DNA of 64,000 bases, from contig JBFFIE010000003.1 in assembly GCA_041556555.1 (NCBI GenBank), positions 1 to 64,000 on the forward strand. The letters run 5' to 3'. The position numbers and the translations under genes are program-made. Shown here in pieces: positions 1 to 7,832 of the stretch (position 1 is its first letter; each line of letters begins with the position of its first letter). The notes below the pieces were generated by a model. It saw nothing but the letters and a program-made list of their open reading frames with translations. It was not told the DNA's origin and did no database searches. Source of the DNA: SZUA-592 sp041556555 (lineage in GTDB: Bacteria; Pseudomonadota; Gammaproteobacteria; Eutrophobiales; Eutrophobiaceae).

Positions 1-240
1 GCTCTCTTCGTTACTCCATTCACGCATTTCACCATCGGCACCATTATCCAGAAGTTCGTTGGTAGTGGATTTAAGCATACTCCAGTCTTTTTCATTAAAC
101 TTGCTAGCCGGAGATTTATCAAGCCAGGTCCATACTGCAAATGCCGGGCTGGCACTGAATATGAATATAAAAATGAAGATCGAACAGGCAACCCGTTTTT
201 TTAAAGAAGTCATAACTGCGTTTCTCCGTTTAAAGTTCAT
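1..240 (-). CDS. Secreted protein, RT0821/Lpp0805-like surface antigen (partial)
   Basis: This gene runs off the left edge, so only about the first 80 codons are visible. The visible protein has a basic N-terminus (KKR), a hydrophobic stretch and an SPAFA signal peptidase site. A segment with a WLDKSPAS motif and then DNGADGEMREWSN follows. From memory, the DW...L......DGE...W.N pattern resembles the RT0821/Lpp0805 family of small surface proteins; no database check was possible. There are two possible in-frame ATG starts: position 240, with GGAGAG close upstream, and position 213, with GGAG about ten bases upstream. The start at 213 gives a more ordinary signal peptide. The gene lies downstream of tRNA-Leu on the same strand. 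The function is unknown. Confidence 0.5.
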   Translation of the reverse strand, partial: MNFKRRNAVMTSLKKRVACSIFIFIFIFSASPAFAVWTWLDKSPASKFNEKDWSMLKSTTNELLDNGADGEMREWSNEES

Positions 241-354
241 CCTCTCTCCAATTGAAAACACGAAATCAGAATTGCCAGATATCCCGTTAATCAATCCTTC
301 AAAGATTATATGATTAATACTGAAAATACCAAGGAGTTGTTTGGATAAAGATAA

Positions 355-441
355 TGGTGCCGATGGGGAGACTCGAACTCCCACGGGTTTTCACCCACTA
401 CCCCCTCAAGATAGCGTGTCTACCAATTCCACCACATCGGC
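355..441 (-). tRNA. tRNA-Leu (anticodon GAG)
   Basis: On the minus strand this 87-base sequence folds as a class II tRNA. It has a GCCGATG acceptor strand pairing with CATCGGC, a D-arm with AATTGGTAGAC, an anticodon loop TTGAGGG with anticodon GAG (plus-strand positions 405-407), a long variable arm, a T-arm with GTTCGAGTC, and an encoded 3' CCA. The long variable arm and the GAG anticodon identify leucine. It starts 36 bases after the secG stop codon on the same strand. The secG-tRNA-Leu order is common in gammaproteobacteria, and the two are probably cotranscribed. No clear terminator follows it. Confidence 0.97.
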
Positions 442-477
442 AATATGCAATCATACAATTGGTGATTGCGGCTGGAA

Positions 478-855
478 TCATTCTTCAGGTACTTCAGGCA
501 CATCCAGTGTTACACCGGGACTTGCTGAATCCTCCACAGGCTCTTCTTTTGGTAATTCAATAGTCTCTTCAATGACAACTGGTTCATTACTCAACAGGCT
601 CTCAGGCGCCTTGACACGGTCACGTGCCAGGTAAGCCAGCAGCAGGCTGTTCGCCAGGAATAATACCGCGAGGAATGCCGTGGCCTTGGAGAGAAAACCG
701 CCGGAACCACCACTACCGAAAACTGTGGTTGATGCGCCACTGCCAAATGCAGCGCCGGCATCAGCACCTTTACCATGCTGTATCAGAATAATACCTATCA
801 GGGCGACCGCAATGATCACCTGTAACACGAGAAGAAGTGTATTAATTGTATCCAT
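478..855 (-). CDS. secG: Protein-export membrane protein SecG
   Basis: SecG is the small subunit of the SecYEG inner-membrane translocon and helps SecA-driven protein export. The 125-residue protein shows the family layout. A first membrane segment lies at about residues 4-24 and a Gly/Ser/Ala-rich cytoplasmic loop (GKGADAGAAFGSGAS) at about 28-55. A second membrane segment spans about 57-77. The acidic, proline-containing C-terminal tail from residue 84 is variable in the family. It starts with ATG, nine bases after the tpiA stop, and leads into tRNA-Leu. The tpiA-secG-tRNA-Leu order is conserved in gammaproteobacteria, which supports the call. Confidence 0.96.
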   Translation of the reverse strand: MDTINTLLLVLQVIIAVALIGIILIQHGKGADAGAAFGSGASTTVFGSGGSGGFLSKATAFLAVLFLANSLLLAYLARDRVKAPESLLSNEPVVIEETIELPKEEPVEDSASPGVTLDVPEVPEE

Positions 856-863
856 AGTGTTTC

Positions 864-1622
864 CTATATTGCTGCCTGGCAGATACTCAGAAAATCTTCG
901 GCAATCAGCGAAGCGCCGCCAATCAACCCGCCGTCAATGTCTGCCATCGTAAATAATTCTTTTGCATTATCAGCCTTGACGCTGCCGCCATAAACAATTC
1001 GCAGCAGGTCCGCAATTTCCTCATCATGCCTGGCCAAACGCAACCGGATAAACGCATGAACCTCCTGGGCCTGATCCGGTGTTGCGGTCCTGCCAGTACC
1101 TATCGCCCAGACCGGCTCATAGGCAATGACTGCCTTGGCAAAAGACTTCACCCCGGCATTGTCAATGACCGTATCCAGTTGCCGGGCAATAACTTCCTCA
1201 GTTTCATCAGCTTCCCGCTGTTCCAGGGTCTCGCCGACACAGAGGATCGGTTTAAGCCCCGAATCGACCACCTTTTTAAATTTTTCAGCGACTATGATGT
1301 CGGTTTCACCATAGAGCATGCGTCGCTCGGAATGGCCAATGATCACGTAGCCGGTGTTATAGTCCTGCAACATACCAATCGCGACTTCCCCGGTATGGGC
1401 ACCAGAGCCATACTGTGAAACATTCTGTGCACCAAGCTCGACCGTCGTATTATCCAGCCTTAGTGCAATCTCGTCGATGTAGATGTAAGGCGGGCAAATC
1501 ACCACCTCGGCATTCACACCTGTCTGAACGCCTGCCAGGATGTCGGCCAGTAATGGACGGATTGAGGCAAGGTTGCCGTTCATTTTCCAGTTGGCTGCCA
1601 CAAATGGCCTTCGGTTAGTCAT
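864..1622 (-). CDS. tpiA: Triosephosphate isomerase
   Basis: TpiA interconverts dihydroxyacetone phosphate and glyceraldehyde 3-phosphate in glycolysis and gluconeogenesis. The 252-residue protein is the normal length and has all the catalytic residues. These are Asn11 and Lys13 in AANWKMNG, His97 in IIGHSERR, and Glu169 in AYEPVWAIGTG, with the flexible loop 6 following. The C-terminal phosphate-binding YGGSVKADN is also present. It is the first gene of a likely tpiA-secG-tRNA-Leu transcript, and a plausible promoter lies just upstream. The enzyme is a cytoplasmic TIM barrel. Confidence 0.98.
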   Translation of the reverse strand: MTNRRPFVAANWKMNGNLASIRPLLADILAGVQTGVNAEVVICPPYIYIDEIALRLDNTTVELGAQNVSQYGSGAHTGEVAIGMLQDYNTGYVIIGHSERRMLYGETDIIVAEKFKKVVDSGLKPILCVGETLEQREADETEEVIARQLDTVIDNAGVKSFAKAVIAYEPVWAIGTGRTATPDQAQEVHAFIRLRLARHDEEIADLLRIVYGGSVKADNAKELFTMADIDGGLIGGASLIAEDFLSICQAAI

Positions 1623-1655
1623 TCAGTTCAGGATCCGACGCGTCAAGGGCTGCAA

Positions 1656-1684
1656 AGCATACCGTCGACACCGTGTTTATTCAA
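1656..1684 (-). promoter_or_regulatory. Putative sigma70 promoter for tpiA-secG-tRNA-Leu
   Basis: On the minus strand a TTGAAT box and a TATGCT box are separated by exactly 17 bases. Each matches four of six consensus positions. The -10 box ends 33 bases before the tpiA start codon. No experimental evidence is visible. Confidence 0.4.
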
Positions 1685-1715
1685 ATCATTCCGGGGCCTT
1701 TACCAGCAGACGGTA

Positions 1716-2357
1716 TCAGAATTCTGTGTCCGCCGATTCAACCCAGCAATGCCTGCAATCTCCTGTTTTACTACAGGTCTCCTTGGCATGGCGGACAATG
1801 AGCGCATGATACTCATTATATATTGGGACATTGGCAGGCATGGCGGTCTCGAACAAATGCCTTAGTGTCTCATAATCCTCATCACCGCTTACCAGACCCA
1901 GTCGGGAAAACAGTCGCCGGGTATAGAGATCAATGACAAACACCGGCCGCTCGAAGGCATAAAGCAGAATATCGTCCGCGGTTTCCGGTCCAATACCTTT
2001 GATCGATAGCAGAGCCTCGCGCAGATCCCCGGTATCCTGGCTTAAAAGCTCCGCGAAACCGCCCTCATCCAGGAACCACTGACACAGGTTTTTGAGTCGC
2101 CGCGTCTTGATATTGAAATAGCCGGAGGGCCTGATCAGCGCCGCGAGCTCATCATCTGCGAGGGCCAGAATTGCCTCAGCACTAATGTCTATCGATTGCT
2201 TGAGGCTTTTTATGGCCTTCTCGACATTCAACCAGGCCGTGTTCTGGGTGAGGACCGCACCCACCATGACTTCAAAGGGATCATCGGCGGGCCACCAATG
2301 TTGGGGGCCATAGGCCTTGAGCAGGCGAGCATAGACGATCTCAAGTTGGTTTTGCAT
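1716..2357 (-). CDS. Endonuclease III-family DNA glycosylase, MagIII-like
   Basis: This is an HhH-GPD superfamily base-excision glycosylase of 213 residues. The helix-hairpin-helix IKGIGPETADDIL is at residues 119-131, and the conserved catalytic Asp is Asp143 in VFVIDLYTRR. The position that holds the Schiff-base lysine in bifunctional endonuclease III (K120 in E. coli) is Glu125 here. That predicts a monofunctional glycosylase without AP-lyase activity, as in the 3-methyladenine glycosylase MagIII. The C-terminus has only three cysteines (195, 201, 204) of the four that usually bind the [4Fe-4S] cluster. The cluster is therefore probably altered or absent. Substrate is not known. It is upstream of tpiA on the same strand but separated by 93 bases with a promoter. 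Confidence 0.85.
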   Translation of the reverse strand: MQNQLEIVYARLLKAYGPQHWWPADDPFEVMVGAVLTQNTAWLNVEKAIKSLKQSIDISAEAILALADDELAALIRPSGYFNIKTRRLKNLCQWFLDEGGFAELLSQDTGDLREALLSIKGIGPETADDILLYAFERPVFVIDLYTRRLFSRLGLVSGDEDYETLRHLFETAMPANVPIYNEYHALIVRHAKETCSKTGDCRHCWVESADTEF

Positions 2358-2372
2358 CCCGCCCGGTATATC

Positions 2373-3119
2373 TCAGGACTTGCTGGCATCCAGGATACGA
2401 TTAACCTCGATCCGATCCAGTTCTCGGTAGCGGCCCGGTTTGAGATCTCTCGGTAATAAATATGGTCCAAACCGAACCCGGATGAGGCGGCTTACAGTCA
2501 CACCCTGGGATTCCCAAAGGCGCCTCACTATCCGATTCCGCCCCTGATGCAGGGTTACATGGTACCAATGGTTTGCACCGTGACCACCACCATGGTGAAT
2601 GCTATCAAAACAGGCCCGGCCATCCTCCAATGTAATGCCATCCCGCAACTTTTTTAGTACCGGTTTACCAACCTCACCCAATACACGCACGGCATACTCG
2701 CGGATAAACTCTCCGGCCGGATGCATCAGGCGGTTGGCGAGCTCGCCATCATTGCTAAACAACAACAACCCGGAAGTATTGATATCAAGCCGTCCGATGC
2801 TGATCCAGCGGCCCTGCCTGAGTGGCGGGAGCGAGGCAAACACGGTCTCCCGGCCTTTTTCATCCTTACGGGTGCACACTTCACCAACCGGTTTGTGATA
2901 AGCCAGGATACGTGTCTTTTGCGACCGGGATTGCGCCAGGTGAAGGAGTTCACCATCCACGCGGACCTTATCGCCCACGGAAATCCGCTCACCCAGCCCC
3001 GCCTTCCTGCCGTTGACTGTAATGCGTCCGTCCCGGATCCACGATTCCACCTCCCGGCGCGAACCTACACCGGCCTGCGCCAGGACCTTCTGGATCCTTT
3101 CGGGATTCGGGGCGGGCAT
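2373..3119 (-). CDS. rluB: 23S rRNA pseudouridine synthase RluB
   Basis: RluB makes pseudouridine 2605 in 23S rRNA. The protein (248 residues) has an N-terminal S4 RNA-binding domain at about residues 8-55 (QKVLAQAGVGSRREVESW). An RsuA/RluB/RluE/RluF catalytic domain follows, with the nucleophile Asp112 in IGRLDINTSGLL and the helper motif RNRIVRRLWE near residues 202-211. It starts 41 bases after scpB, in the scpA-scpB-rluB order typical of gammaproteobacteria. The C-terminal extension seen in E. coli RluB is short or missing. The exact target base is inferred from this synteny. Confidence 0.93.
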   Translation of the reverse strand: MPAPNPERIQKVLAQAGVGSRREVESWIRDGRITVNGRKAGLGERISVGDKVRVDGELLHLAQSRSQKTRILAYHKPVGEVCTRKDEKGRETVFASLPPLRQGRWISIGRLDINTSGLLLFSNDGELANRLMHPAGEFIREYAVRVLGEVGKPVLKKLRDGITLEDGRACFDSIHHGGGHGANHWYHVTLHQGRNRIVRRLWESQGVTVSRLIRVRFGPYLLPRDLKPGRYRELDRIEVNRILDASKS

Positions 3120-3159
3120 AGCGAATCAGACGTTGCGGGTAATGATCAATAATGCCGGT

Positions 3160-3849
3160 TCAGGCGTTGGAGAAAGGCACGACCTTGCCTTCATCGAGAA
3201 ATCCATCATCGTCGGCATCACTCTCATCTTCTGATTCATCGACATCAGTCACAAGCTGGCCTTCGGCGGCAAAGTCAGGGGTGGAATCCAGTGAAGCAAA
3301 CAGGTCAGGGTTCAACTGGTTCAGCTCCTTGATCTCAGCCAGCGTCGGTAATTCGGACAGGGTCTTCAGATTAAAATAATCAAGAAATTCCTTGGTGGTC
3401 GCCAGCAACTCCGGCTTGCCCGGCAAGTCCTTGTGACCCACAACCCGGATCCACTCACGCTCCTGCAGGGTTTTGATGATATTGGAACTGACGCTGACTC
3501 CACGTATGTCCTCGATTTCGGCACGTGTCAGCGGTTGACGGTAAGCAATGATGGCCAGTGTTTCCAGCAGGGCCCGTGAATATCGCGGTGGTTTCTCATC
3601 AAACAGTCGATTGACCCAGTCGGCATACTCGGCACGGGACTGTATACGGTAACCATTGGCAACCTTTGTCAATTCAATACCACGGAATTGATAGTCATCC
3701 TGCAGTTCCTGGATAGCTGCCATGATTTCATCACGCTCAATCTCTTCCACGTCCTTTTGAAATAACTCCAAAAGACGGTTAATGCTCATTGGCTTATCTG
3801 AAACCATGAGGGCGGCTTCAATGATGTTTTTTAATTGCTCCTGGTTCAT
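3160..3849 (-). CDS. scpB: Segregation and condensation protein B
   Basis: ScpB dimerises and binds ScpA in the Smc-ScpAB condensin that organises and separates chromosomes. The 229-residue protein has the tandem winged-helix fold, with the conserved stretch LETLAIIAYRQPLTRAEIE and the following RGVSVSSNIIKTL. The last 30 residues are strongly acidic (DESEDESDADDD) and variable in the family. Its ATG overlaps the scpA stop by four bases (ATGA), so translation is probably coupled. ScpA and ScpB together in a gammaproteobacterium suggest Smc-ScpAB rather than MukBEF; the smc gene is not in this window. Confidence 0.95.
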   Translation of the reverse strand: MNQEQLKNIIEAALMVSDKPMSINRLLELFQKDVEEIERDEIMAAIQELQDDYQFRGIELTKVANGYRIQSRAEYADWVNRLFDEKPPRYSRALLETLAIIAYRQPLTRAEIEDIRGVSVSSNIIKTLQEREWIRVVGHKDLPGKPELLATTKEFLDYFNLKTLSELPTLAEIKELNQLNPDLFASLDSTPDFAAEGQLVTDVDESEDESDADDDGFLDEGKVVPFSNA

Positions 3850-4658
3850 GCGGCTGCCTTGACATATATTGGTCCGTTGATTTCATTCTGGACCATTTCA
3901 ATGAGTGAGTTTTTCAATAGCTCGAGTACGGCCAGCAAGGCCACGATGACACCGGCACGTCCTTCTTCCAGCGTAAACAGTTTGTTGAACTGGATAAAAT
4001 CCTCCGCGTTAACCTGATCCAGGATCAGGCTCATGCGTTCCCGTACGGACAAAGGTTCGCGGGTAATATGATGATGCGAAAATAACTCGGCACGGTTCAA
4101 TACCTCGGCAAAAACCTGCAACAGGTTATCCAGCGAGACCTGCGGTGGTTCATGCACTATCTTGCGCTGGGTAAACTCGGCAATGGTACCGAAGACATCC
4201 CTCTCCAGTCTTGGCAGGGCATCAAGATCCTCGGAGGCCTTTTTGAATCGTTCATATTCCAGCAGGCGGCGCACGAGTTCAGCCCGCGGGTCGTCTTCCT
4301 CGTCTTCTTCTACTGGCCGCGGCAATAACATCCGTGATTTGATTTCGGCTAGCATTGCGGCCATCACCAGGTATTCTCCAACCAGTTCCATCTGCAGGGT
4401 TTCCATAAGATCAATGTACTTCATGTACTGCGCCGTGATATCGGCGATGGGAATGTCCAGGACATCGAGGTTTTGCCGTTTGATCAGGTACAACAACAGG
4501 TCCAGCGGGCCTTCGAAGGCCTCGAGAAAGACTTCGAGGGCGTCCGGCGGGATATAAAGATCAGCCGGAAAATCGGTCAACGGTTCTCCCTGGATAATGG
4601 CGAATGGCATTTCCGCCTGGCTGACGGAGACAGGATCTGTAGTCTCGTTCTGGTTCAT
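3846..4658 (-). CDS. scpA: Segregation and condensation protein A
   Basis: ScpA is the kleisin that bridges the heads of the Smc dimer. The 270-residue protein contains the N-terminal kleisin motif FEGPLDLLLYLIKRQNLD at about residues 48-65. A helical linker with the VEEDEEDDPRAELVRRLLEYERFK segment follows. The C-terminal winged helix ends in ALLAVLELLKN. The first 35 residues are an unusual acidic N-terminal leader. The gene lies between trpS and scpB, and its stop overlaps the scpB start. A weak RBS precedes the ATG at 4658. Confidence 0.95.
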   Translation of the reverse strand: MNQNETTDPVSVSQAEMPFAIIQGEPLTDFPADLYIPPDALEVFLEAFEGPLDLLLYLIKRQNLDVLDIPIADITAQYMKYIDLMETLQMELVGEYLVMAAMLAEIKSRMLLPRPVEEDEEDDPRAELVRRLLEYERFKKASEDLDALPRLERDVFGTIAEFTQRKIVHEPPQVSLDNLLQVFAEVLNRAELFSHHHITREPLSVRERMSLILDQVNAEDFIQFNKLFTLEEGRAGVIVALLAVLELLKNSLIEMVQNEINGPIYVKAAA

Positions 4659-4711
4659 GGCAAGTCGAAGCGATTATGTACCGATCTTAACCCGGCATAC
4701 AAAAAACATCA

Positions 4712-5923
4712 TCACTTAAAGGTAAGTCCCATGGCATCTCTTACCTCTTCCATCGTTTCCTTGGCAATGTCCCGCGCCGCATCACAACCATCGCTGATAA
4801 TGCCCATGACCGTATCCGGGTCTTCCTCGTATTCCCGGGCACGCTCACGGATCGGCTCCTGTTCCTTGATGATAGCCTCGATCAGGGGCGTCTTGCATTC
4901 AAGACAGCCGATGCTGGCCGAGGTACAACCCTTCATAACCCAGTCCCTGAGTTCGTCATCCCCATAAACCTGGTGCAGGCCCCAGACCGGGCACTTGTTA
5001 GGGTCACCGGGATCCGTTCGGCGAACGCGAGCCGGGTCAGTTGGCATGGTCTTGATTTTTTCCTCGATTGCTGGCGCGCTATCACGCAGACTGATGGTGT
5101 TGTTGTAAGACTTGGACATCTTCTGTCCGTCCAGGCCAGGCATCTTCGATGCCGGTGTCAGCAGGGCCTGGGGCTCGGGAAAAATCATCTTGCCACCGCC
5201 CTCGAGGTAACCAAACAAACGCTCACAGTCACCGATTGAGATATTTTGCTGTGACTCCAGCAGTGCCCGGGCCTTGTCCAGGGCCATGGCATCACCCTGT
5301 TCCTGGTAGCTGCGACGTAATTCATGGTAAAGGCGGTTATTCTTTTTGCCCAGTTTCCTGGCAGCGGCCTCGGCCTTTTCCTCGAAGCCGGGCTCACGGC
5401 CATACAGATAATTGAAGCGGCGAGCCACTTCGCGGGCCAATTCCACGTGGGCCACCTGATCTTCTCCAACCGGCACGTTACCTGCTTTGTAAATAAGAAT
5501 GTCAGCCGATTGCAGCAAGGGATAACCCAGGAATCCGTAGGTGGTGAGGTCCTTGTTGCTCATTTTCTCTTGCTGGTCCTTATAGCTTGGTACACGTTCC
5601 AACCAGCTGAGCGGGGTAAACATGGAGAGCAGCAAGTGTAGCTCCGCGTGCTCGGGAACCCGGGACTGAATAAAGATCTTGGCAGCACCCGGGTTGATGC
5701 CGGCGGCCAGCCAGTCCACGACCATGTCAAAGACGCTGGCACCAATGATTTGTGGATCTTCGTATTCTGTGGTCAGGGCGTGCCAGTCAGCCACAAAGAA
5801 GAAACACTCGTATTCATTTTGCAAATTGAGCCAGTTTTTGAGGACGCCGTGATAATGACCCAGGTGGAGTTGGCCGGTTGGTCGCATGCCGGACAGCACG
5901 CGCCGGTTTGTGCTACTACTCAA
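4712..5923 (-). CDS. trpS: Tryptophan--tRNA ligase
   Basis: TrpS charges tRNA-Trp with tryptophan. The class I signatures are intact: the HIGH-type GQLHLGH at residues 17-23 and KMSKS at 268-272. The protein has 403 residues, longer than the 330-340 of the short bacterial type. An extra charged segment at about residues 180-250 (KAEAAARKLGKKNN onward) accounts for the difference. Such long forms occur in other proteobacteria. The start is TTG at 5923, chosen because GGGGG lies seven to eight bases upstream and no other start precedes the essential RPTGQLHLGH motif closely. It is followed 53 bases later by scpA. Confidence 0.95.
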   Translation of the reverse strand: MSSSTNRRVLSGMRPTGQLHLGHYHGVLKNWLNLQNEYECFFFVADWHALTTEYEDPQIIGASVFDMVVDWLAAGINPGAAKIFIQSRVPEHAELHLLLSMFTPLSWLERVPSYKDQQEKMSNKDLTTYGFLGYPLLQSADILIYKAGNVPVGEDQVAHVELAREVARRFNYLYGREPGFEEKAEAAARKLGKKNNRLYHELRRSYQEQGDAMALDKARALLESQQNISIGDCERLFGYLEGGGKMIFPEPQALLTPASKMPGLDGQKMSKSYNNTISLRDSAPAIEEKIKTMPTDPARVRRTDPGDPNKCPVWGLHQVYGDDELRDWVMKGCTSASIGCLECKTPLIEAIIKEQEPIRERAREYEEDPDTVMGIISDGCDAARDIAKETMEEVRDAMGLTFK

Positions 5924-5981
5924 AAAATAACCCCCTGAAAAATAGCCATGTCTGCATGCGCGGATTATAACCCAGTTGGCC

Positions 5982-6605
5982 TTAACTCCCTATCATTGAG
6001 ACATCGCCCTTACCATGGCGAACAATCACGGGCACATCATCTGTCAGGTCGATCACAGAAGTTGATGCAAGGCCGCCGGCCCCAGCATCTATCACCAAGT
6101 CCACCTGTTTTCCCAGCCTGTTATTGATTATTTCCGGCTCCGAGAGCGGGACATCATCGCCAGGCATTATCAGGCTGGTCGTCAATAACGGCTGACCCAG
6201 TTCTTCCAGCAGGGCCGCTGTGACCGGGTGGTCCGGTACTCGCAGGCCTATGGTCTTGCGTTTTCGATGTTGCAGACTGCGGGGAACGTCTCGTGTCGCC
6301 GGTAACAGAAACGTATAAGGTCCCGGTGTCAGCGCCTTGATCAGGCGAAAAGCTGAATTACTGAGCCTGGCATAGGTTGCAATCTCGGTCAGATCCTTGC
6401 AAATCAGCGTGAGGCTGTGCGTTTCGTCCAGCCTGCGTATTCGCCGCACCCGCTCCAGCGCCGCCTTGTCCCCGATATGACAACCAATAGCGTAACAGGA
6501 ATCTGTGGGATAAACCGCGATACCGCCGTTGTCCAGTATCCTCGCAGCCTGAACGATCAAACGATGCTGGGGGCTCTCCGGGTGAATATGAAAGTATTGG
6601 GCCAT
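5982..6605 (-). CDS. yciO: L-threonylcarbamoyladenylate synthase family protein, YciO type
   Basis: This 207-residue protein belongs to the Sua5/YrdC/YciO family. YrdC/Sua5 members make threonylcarbamoyl-AMP for the t6A modification of tRNA. The YciO subgroup has been less clearly linked to that step. The N-terminal nucleotide-binding motif is seen as GGIAVYPTDSCYAIGC at about residues 27-42. The family PGPYTFLLPAT loop is at about 93-103, and RVPDHP near 122-127. The C-terminus lacks the extra Sua5 domain. The gene is upstream of trpS, as in other gammaproteobacteria, and is divergent from yciB. I assign YciO rather than TsaC mainly from context and length. Confidence 0.85.
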   Translation of the reverse strand: MAQYFHIHPESPQHRLIVQAARILDNGGIAVYPTDSCYAIGCHIGDKAALERVRRIRRLDETHSLTLICKDLTEIATYARLSNSAFRLIKALTPGPYTFLLPATRDVPRSLQHRKRKTIGLRVPDHPVTAALLEELGQPLLTTSLIMPGDDVPLSEPEIINNRLGKQVDLVIDAGAGGLASTSVIDLTDDVPVIVRHGKGDVSMIGS

Positions 6606-6663
6606 TTATAGAGTGGTTGTCGCTTTTTCGTTATGATGAGACAAATTCGATTTATATTATCCT

Positions 6664-7230
6664 ATGAAATTCCTGTTTGATTTCTTTCCGGTACTGGCGT
6701 TTTTCATTACCTACTTTGTTGCCGAAGCTCGTGCTGAAGGGCAGGGTTTTTATGTCGCCACGGCAGTTTTGATAGCAGCAAGTATCATACAGGTCAGCGT
6801 CTACTGGATCATCAAACATCGCTTTGAAAAGATGCACATCATCACCCTGGTGGTCGTTTTGATACTGGGTGGTGCCACCCTGCTCTACCAGGACAAGCAT
6901 TTCGTGATGTGGAAACCCACGGCAGTCAACTGGTTGTTCGCCCTGGTCTTCCTGGGCAGTCATTTTATCGGCGGGAAAACCATGGTGCAGCGGATGATGG
7001 GCCATGCTCTGAGCCTGCCGGCGCATGCCTGGTCAACGTTAAACATGAGCTGGATCATATTCTTTGTGGCAATGGGATTATTGAACATATACGTGGCCTA
7101 TAATTTCTCCGAGGCCTTCTGGGTAAAATTCAAGTTGTTCGGTATCCTCGGTTGCACCATCGTATTTGCAATCGGTCAGTCAATCTATATGTCACGTTTC
7201 ATGAGCGAAGTTGAAGAAAAGAAGGAGTAG
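6664..7230 (+). CDS. yciB: Septation protein A / inner-membrane protein YciB
   Basis: YciB is a small inner-membrane protein linked to cell division and envelope synthesis in enterobacteria. The 188-residue protein starts with the family motif MKFLFDFFPVLAFF. It has about five membrane segments, and conserved positions include KPTAVNWLFA, FIGGKTMVQRMM and WSTLNMSWIIFF. It is close to the usual length of about 180. It is followed after three bases by yciI, and bolA-like and dam genes come next on the same strand. The yciB-yciI-bolA arrangement is common in proteobacteria. Confidence 0.95.
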   Translation: MKFLFDFFPVLAFFITYFVAEARAEGQGFYVATAVLIAASIIQVSVYWIIKHRFEKMHIITLVVVLILGGATLLYQDKHFVMWKPTAVNWLFALVFLGSHFIGGKTMVQRMMGHALSLPAHAWSTLNMSWIIFFVAMGLLNIYVAYNFSEAFWVKFKLFGILGCTIVFAIGQSIYMSRFMSEVEEKKE

Positions 7231-7233
7231 AAC

Positions 7234-7539
7234 ATGTGGTATGCCATCATTGGTCAAGATGTCGATGACAGCCTGGAAAAACGCATGAGTGTCCGGGCCG
7301 ATCACATCAAACGTCTGCAGGACCTGCAGGACGAAGGACGGATGTTGCTTGCCGGACCAAATCCGATGATTGACAGTGAGGATCCGGGACCGGCGGGATT
7401 CAGTGGCAGTATCATCGTCGCCGAGTTTGATTCACTGGAAGCTGCGCAGGCCTGGGCCGATGCCGATCCTTATCTGGCCGCCGGTGTCTATGAAGAAGTT
7501 ACTGTGAAGCCTTTCAAAAAAGTGTTTCCAACCGCCTGA
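7234..7539 (+). CDS. yciI: YciI family protein
   Basis: This is a 101-residue YciI-like protein with a ferredoxin-like dimeric fold. It shows the family opening MWYAIIGQD, the conserved RADHIKRL with His24, the GRMLLAGP strand and the AWADADPYLAAGVYEEVTVKPF segment with the conserved Asp and Tyr. Those His and Asp residues are proposed as a catalytic pair, but no firm function is known. The gene begins three bases after yciB with an AAGGAG ribosome site inside the yciB end, so the pair is surely cotranscribed. Confidence 0.92.
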   Translation: MWYAIIGQDVDDSLEKRMSVRADHIKRLQDLQDEGRMLLAGPNPMIDSEDPGPAGFSGSIIVAEFDSLEAAQAWADADPYLAAGVYEEVTVKPFKKVFPTA

Positions 7540-7547
7540 GCTATTCC

Positions 7548-7817
7548 ATGGATCGCGTTGCTGAAATCCGCAGTCGGCTGGAAAAATCATTTTCTCCGGA
7601 ACAACTCGAGATCCGGGATGACTCCGCACAACATACCGGCCATCCCGGTGCAAAGGCCTCCGGTGGCGGTCATTTTGCGGTGACGATTATCTCTGAAAAG
7701 TTTAATGGCCTGAACATGGTACAACGTCACCGTGCCGTGTACATGGCCGTCGAAGACATGATGCCCGCCGAGATCCATGCACTCAGTATCAGGGCACTTG
7801 CACCCGGAGAAAACTGA
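7548..7817 (+). CDS. BolA family protein
   Basis: BolA-family proteins bind monothiol glutaredoxins and take part in Fe-S or iron handling; E. coli BolA also acts as a morphology regulator. The 89-residue protein has the BolA core: GGHFAVTIISEKFNGLNMVQRHR at about residues 40-62, written here only to locate it, with conserved His42, Phe52, Arg60 and His61. AEIHALSIRAL near the end holds a further conserved His. It lies eight bases after yciI. This paralogue is of the BolA rather than IbaG type, judged from the downstream RHR motif, but that is tentative. Confidence 0.9.
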   Translation: MDRVAEIRSRLEKSFSPEQLEIRDDSAQHTGHPGAKASGGGHFAVTIISEKFNGLNMVQRHRAVYMAVEDMMPAEIHALSIRALAPGEN

Positions 7818-7832
7818 ACATACTGCACGACC

